Of a DNA stretch of 6,545 bases, positions 5,940 through 6,545 are shown one piece after another. The position numbers and the translations under genes were made by a program. Origin of the DNA: Bacteroidota bacterium. Lineage in GTDB: Bacteria > Bacteroidota > Bacteroidia > Bacteroidales > UBA10428. The notes beneath the pieces are model-generated. The model saw only the letters and a program-made list of their open reading frames with translations. It did no database searches and was not told the DNA's origin. Numbering within the stretch: the stretch's first letter is position 1; each line of letters opens with the position of its first letter. The stretch lies in assembly GCA_024640925.1 (NCBI GenBank), contig JAHEEB010000104.1, positions 2,788 through 9,332 of the forward strand. Direction: 5' to 3'.

Positions 5940-6545
5940 TTATACAAGTCCTTGAGCCATCATAGCATCGGCAACTTTAATGAAACCACCGATGTTGGCA
6001 CCTTTTACATAGTTGATATAACCATCTTTTTCCGAACCATATTTAACACAGGTTTGATGGATATCTTTCATAATCTGGTGAAGTTTAGCATCTACTTCTT
6101 CACTTGACCATGACAATCTCATTGAGTTCTGGCTCATTTCGAGACCTGAAGTAGCAACACCACCGGCATTCGCTGCTTTACCCAAACCATAAAGTATTTT
6201 TGCATTTAAAAATACTTCAATTGCATCAGGGGTCGAAGGCATATTAGCACCTTCAGAAACGCAGATACATCCGTTTTTAATCAATGTTTTTGCGTCTTCG
6301 CCATTTAGTTCATTTTGAGTAGCTGATGGAAGAGCAACATCACATTTGATACCCCAGGGAGTTTTACCTTCGTGATATTCGCATTTGTATTTATCTGCAT
6401 ATTCTTTGATACGACCACGTTTGTTATTTTTAAGATCCAGAATGAAATCTAATTTTCCAGCATCGATTCCGGCAGGATCATAAATAAAGCCATTAGAGTC
6501 AGAGCAGGTAACAACCTTAGCTCCCAATTGAGTAGCCTTTTGAAT
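5940..6545 (-). CDS. gdhA: Glutamate dehydrogenase, NADP-type, C-terminal 201 residues (5' end cut by window edge)
   Basis: Interconverts 2-oxoglutarate plus ammonia and glutamate (EC 1.4.1.4 type), the direct ammonia assimilation route in the cytoplasm. The frame is open from the window end (first visible residues IQKATQLGAKVVTCSDSNG) to the TAA at 5942-5940, so just under half of a roughly 445-residue protein is present. What is visible is the nucleotide-binding domain and the C-terminal helices: LGAKVV and SDSNG of the Rossmann fold, VALPSATQNEL, SEGANMPSTPDA, GKAANAGGVATSGLEMSQNS, and the closing NYVKGANIGGFIKVADAMMAQG. These match the hexameric bacterial GdhA group closely. The SDS-type sequence after the second beta strand fits NADP use, but cofactor choice is inference. 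The TTG at 6527 is an internal Leu in a conserved stretch, not a start. A strong terminator follows. Confidence 0.95.
   Translation of the reverse strand: MQKATQLGAKVVTCSDSNGFIYDPAGIDAGKLDFILDLKNNKRGRIKEYADKYKCEYHEGKTPWGIKCDVALPSATQNELNGEDAKTLIKNGCICVSEGANMPSTPDAIEVFLNAKILYGLGKAANAGGVATSGLEMSQNSMRLSWSSEEVDAKLHQIMKDIHQTCVKYGSEKDGYINYVKGANIGGFIKVADAMMAQGLV

Overview
The window reads as a piece of a Bacteroidota chromosome, probably of the Bacteroidales/Marinilabiliales kind (lineage is inference). Base composition is AT-rich. Promoter-like sites match the Bacteroidota sigma-A pattern (TTTG, about 20 bases, TAnnTTTG) rather than the E. coli one. Shine-Dalgarno sequences are weak, and the glycogen branching enzyme is of the eukaryote-like type common in this phylum. 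There are six protein-coding genes, two of them cut by the window edges. I see no RNA genes, mobile elements or CRISPR.

Left part (1-3231), core metabolism. A minus-strand gene, cut at its 3' end by the window start, encodes the N-terminal third of a 1,4-alpha-glucan branching enzyme (glgB). It diverges across a 120-140 bp promoter region from a plus-strand pair: ribF (riboflavin kinase/FAD synthetase) and ahcY (S-adenosylhomocysteine hydrolase). ribF and ahcY abut with no gap (TGA directly followed by ATG) and end at a strong rho-independent terminator at 3202-3231.

Middle part (3235-5732), polysaccharide use. A minus-strand two-gene unit encodes an exported GH88 unsaturated glucuronyl hydrolase and an exported seven-bladed-propeller protein of the BNR_4 type, the fold of ulvan lyases PL24/PL25. 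The genes overlap by one base (TAATG). The pairing makes chemical sense: a lyase cleaves a uronic-acid polysaccharide by beta-elimination and leaves a 4,5-unsaturated uronate at the new non-reducing end, and GH88 removes exactly that sugar. The lyase-type protein keeps two His, a Tyr and an Arg at the spacing I recall for PL25 active sites. The exact substrate cannot be read from the sequence. No SusC/SusD, sulfatase or regulator gene lies in the window, so this is a minimal module inserted between housekeeping genes.

Right part (5874-6545), nitrogen metabolism. The C-terminal 201 residues of an NADP-type glutamate dehydrogenase (gdhA) run on the minus strand from the window end and finish at a terminator with a perfect 13-bp stem.

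Nothing here is clearly an unknown system. The best candidates for follow-up are the compact lyase-GH88 pair and its substrate, the start codon of ribF, and the zero-gap ribF-ahcY pairing.
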